Shown piece by piece: positions 4,637 to 6,514 of a stretch of DNA of 6,514 nt. Source of the DNA: Kiritimatiellia bacterium (GTDB taxonomy: Bacteria > Verrucomicrobiota > Kiritimatiellia > SLAD01); the NCBI GenBank assembly GCA_007125875.1, contig SLCI01000024.1:1-6514 (forward strand). The letters run 5' to 3'. The notes below the pieces were generated by a model that was given only the letters and a program-made list of their open reading frames with translations, was not told the DNA's origin and made no database searches. Numbering within the stretch: position 1 is the first letter of the stretch; every line of letters starts with the position of its first letter. The position numbers and the translations under genes are program-made.

Positions 4637-6514
4637 CTATTTCGACTTTGTTCGATAGGCGGTTTTACGACGACGCTTACGGGATTGAGGCGAAGCGGCG
4701 GCAGGGCGATCCGTTTTCTTTGTCCCGTCAACGGACTGACGGAGCTCATACAGTTGATCACGCAATATCGCTGCACGCTCGAACTCTAATGCTTCTGCAG
4801 CCTCAACCATTTCTCGCTCGAGCTCATGAATGACGGCATGTACATCCACATCGGTCCCAGACTCGCGTACAACGGCGTCGTCTAAAGCGCGTGTTTCGTC
4901 AACTTCGCGATACAACGTTTCCTGAATTTCCTTCAGAATTCGCTGCGGAGTGATGCCATGCGCCTGATTGTAGGCCTCTTGTACCGAGCGGCGCTGTCTC
5001 GTCACGGTCATCATTCGCTGCATGGAATCCGTAATGTGATCCGCATACATCAACACCCGACCAGCGATGTGACGGGCCGCACGCCCGGCCGTCTGAATAA
5101 GCGACGTTTCGGACCTCAAGAATCCCTCTTTATCAGCATCCAGTATAGCGACCAAAGACACCTCAGGCAGATCTAATCCTTCGCGCAGTAGATTGATCCC
5201 AATCAAACAGTCAAAGTCCGCTTTGCGTAACTGCCGCAGGATTTCGACGCGTTCAATCGCATCAATGTCTGAATGCAAGTAACGCACACGAACCTTCAGC
5301 TGCTGCAAATAGTCTGAGAGATCCTCGGCCGTGCGCTTGGTCAAGGTAGTCACCAGCACGCGTTCGTTTCGTTCTGCGCATTGCCGCACTTCCTCTACCA
5401 GGTCATCAATTTGATGTTCCAACGGGCGCACCTCAACCACCGGATCCAGAATGCCGGTGGGCCGTATGACCTGTGTGACAGGCTCGCCCGCCATCTCGCG
5501 CTCAAGCGGTCCGGGCGTTGCGGAGGTAAACAGCATTTGGTTCGTGATGCTCAAGAACTCGTCGAAGTTAAGTGGTCGGTTATCCAATGCCGATGGTAAA
5601 CGGAACCCGTGCTCGACTAAGACGTTCTTGCGCGCCCGATCGCCATTAAACATTCCCCGGATCTGGGATAAAGTTACATGTGACTCATCAATCACCGTTA
5701 AGAAATCGCGTTGGAAGTAGTCAATCAGGCAGGCTGGACGCTCGCCGGCTTCTCGACCGGCTAGGTGGCGCGAATAGTTTTCGATGCCCTGGCAATAGCC
5801 CAACTCTTTCAGCATCTCCATGTCGAACTGTGTACGCATACGGATGCGCTGGGCCTCCAACAACTTACCGCTCGTCTCAAAATACTTTACGCGCTCTTCC
5901 ATCTCTTCTTTGATGGCGGCCAGCGCCGACTCGATCTTGGTGTAAGGCATGACAAAGTGTTTGGCGGGAGAGATCAGCGCTCGCTCTAACTCCGCGTGGA
6001 CTTCCCCCGTCAAGGGCTCCACACGTCGAATGCGTTCCACTTCGTCACCGAAAAAATCTATCCGGATGGCGGCTTTCGCGTAAGACGGATAGATATCCAA
6101 GGTGTCGCCTCGCACTCGGAAGGTTCCAGGCGCTTGCTCAATATCATTTCGAGTGTACTGAATGTCTACGAGCCGCTGCAGCACGTGATCTCGATCAATT
6201 TCAGCGCCACAATCAATGCCCAATACCATTTGACGATAATCTTCGGGTGAGCCCAAGCCATATATACAGGATACCGAGGCGACGATAATCACGTCGTCAC
6301 GATTCAGCAGCGCATCGGTAGCAGACAAACGTAGCCTTTCAATCTCTTCATTGATGGCCGCATCTTTTTCAATAAACGTGTCGGTCTGCGGGATATAAGC
6401 TTCCGGCTGGTAGTAATCGTAATAGCTGACGAAATACTCGACCGCGTTATGCGGAAAAAACCCCTTTAACTCCGCATACAGCTGTGCGGCTAGTGTCTTA
6501 TTGTGCGAGATGAC
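4637..6514 (-). CDS. uvrB: UvrB, excinuclease ABC subunit B (5' end cut off by the window edge)
   Basis: UvrB is the damage-verifying subunit of nucleotide excision repair. It is loaded by UvrA, opens the DNA with a weak ATP-dependent helicase fold, and then recruits UvrC for incision. The visible part is 625 residues. By comparison with the E. coli protein about 61 N-terminal residues are missing, including the Walker A loop. Counting from the window edge: NKTLAAQ (5-11); the Tyr-rich beta-hairpin SYYDYYQPEAY (30-40) that grips the damaged strand; SVSCIYGLGSP (80-90); helicase motif II DESH (276-279); TSATPG (330-335); GINLLREGLDLPEVS (439-453); motif VI QTAGRAAR (474-481); and the C-terminal UVR motif that binds UvrC (about 560-593). 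The protein ends in a basic tail rich in Lys and Arg (to 625). The reading frame is open to the edge without a stop; a TTG at 6326-6328 lies inside the conserved LSAT segment and is not a start. All visible motifs are intact. Confidence 0.98.
   Translation of the reverse strand, partial: VISHNKTLAAQLYAELKGFFPHNAVEYFVSYYDYYQPEAYIPQTDTFIEKDAAINEEIERLRLSATDALLNRDDVIIVASVSCIYGLGSPEDYRQMVLGIDCGAEIDRDHVLQRLVDIQYTRNDIEQAPGTFRVRGDTLDIYPSYAKAAIRIDFFGDEVERIRRVEPLTGEVHAELERALISPAKHFVMPYTKIESALAAIKEEMEERVKYFETSGKLLEAQRIRMRTQFDMEMLKELGYCQGIENYSRHLAGREAGERPACLIDYFQRDFLTVIDESHVTLSQIRGMFNGDRARKNVLVEHGFRLPSALDNRPLNFDEFLSITNQMLFTSATPGPLEREMAGEPVTQVIRPTGILDPVVEVRPLEHQIDDLVEEVRQCAERNERVLVTTLTKRTAEDLSDYLQQLKVRVRYLHSDIDAIERVEILRQLRKADFDCLIGINLLREGLDLPEVSLVAILDADKEGFLRSETSLIQTAGRAARHIAGRVLMYADHITDSMQRMMTVTRQRRSVQEAYNQAHGITPQRILKEIQETLYREVDETRALDDAVVRESGTDVDVHAVIHELEREMVEAAEALEFERAAILRDQLYELRQSVDGTKKTDRPAAASPQSRKRRRKTAYRTKSK

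Noticed and set aside
4237..4789. Plus-strand open frames spanning the pyk start and uvrB end.
   Set aside because: They cover parts of two certain genes on the other strand and cross their intergenic hairpin, with no recognisable product.
6326..6328. TTG as a possible uvrB start codon.
   Set aside because: The frame is open to the window edge and the upstream codons encode conserved UvrB sequence, so the TTG is an internal leucine.

Overview
The window reads as an ordinary chromosomal segment from a Gram-negative-type bacterium of medium GC content. It has seven protein-coding genes packed closely together. No tRNA, rRNA, CRISPR array, transposase, integrase or phage gene is visible. A lipobox-bearing TPR/LysM lipoprotein, inner-membrane coiled-coil proteins, and the style of the UvrB and pyruvate kinase sequences suggest the PVC superphylum, perhaps Verrucomicrobiota (Opitutales-like). 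That placement is an impression from memory and was not tested.

Layout. Reading leftward on the minus strand from the right edge, the first gene is uvrB, whose 5' end is cut off by the window edge. A perfect hairpin lies in the 73-nt gap after it, and then comes pyk (pyruvate kinase). Next is a plus-strand gene for a histidine-rich protein of unknown function. It runs towards pyk, and the two genes overlap tail to tail by 4 bases at their stop codons. A gap of about 120 nt, presumably holding divergent promoters, separates this gene from a second minus-strand block. That block contains a Dabb-domain protein, a TPR/LysM lipoprotein, a 242-residue coiled-coil protein with a C-terminal membrane segment, and a 138-residue protein built the same way. 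A hairpin follows the last gene.

How they fit together. uvrB supplies the damage-verifying helicase of nucleotide excision repair, and pyk the last step of glycolysis. Their adjacency looks positional rather than functional. The lipoprotein and the two membrane-anchored coiled-coil proteins are spaced 22 and 41 nt apart, and the latter two have good Shine-Dalgarno sites, so they look like one transcription unit. A joint cell-envelope role (peptidoglycan-facing lipoprotein plus two inner-membrane scaffold proteins) is the most interesting inference here, but it is not proven. The other notable point is the pyruvate kinase, which has alanine at the position that normally sets potassium dependence.
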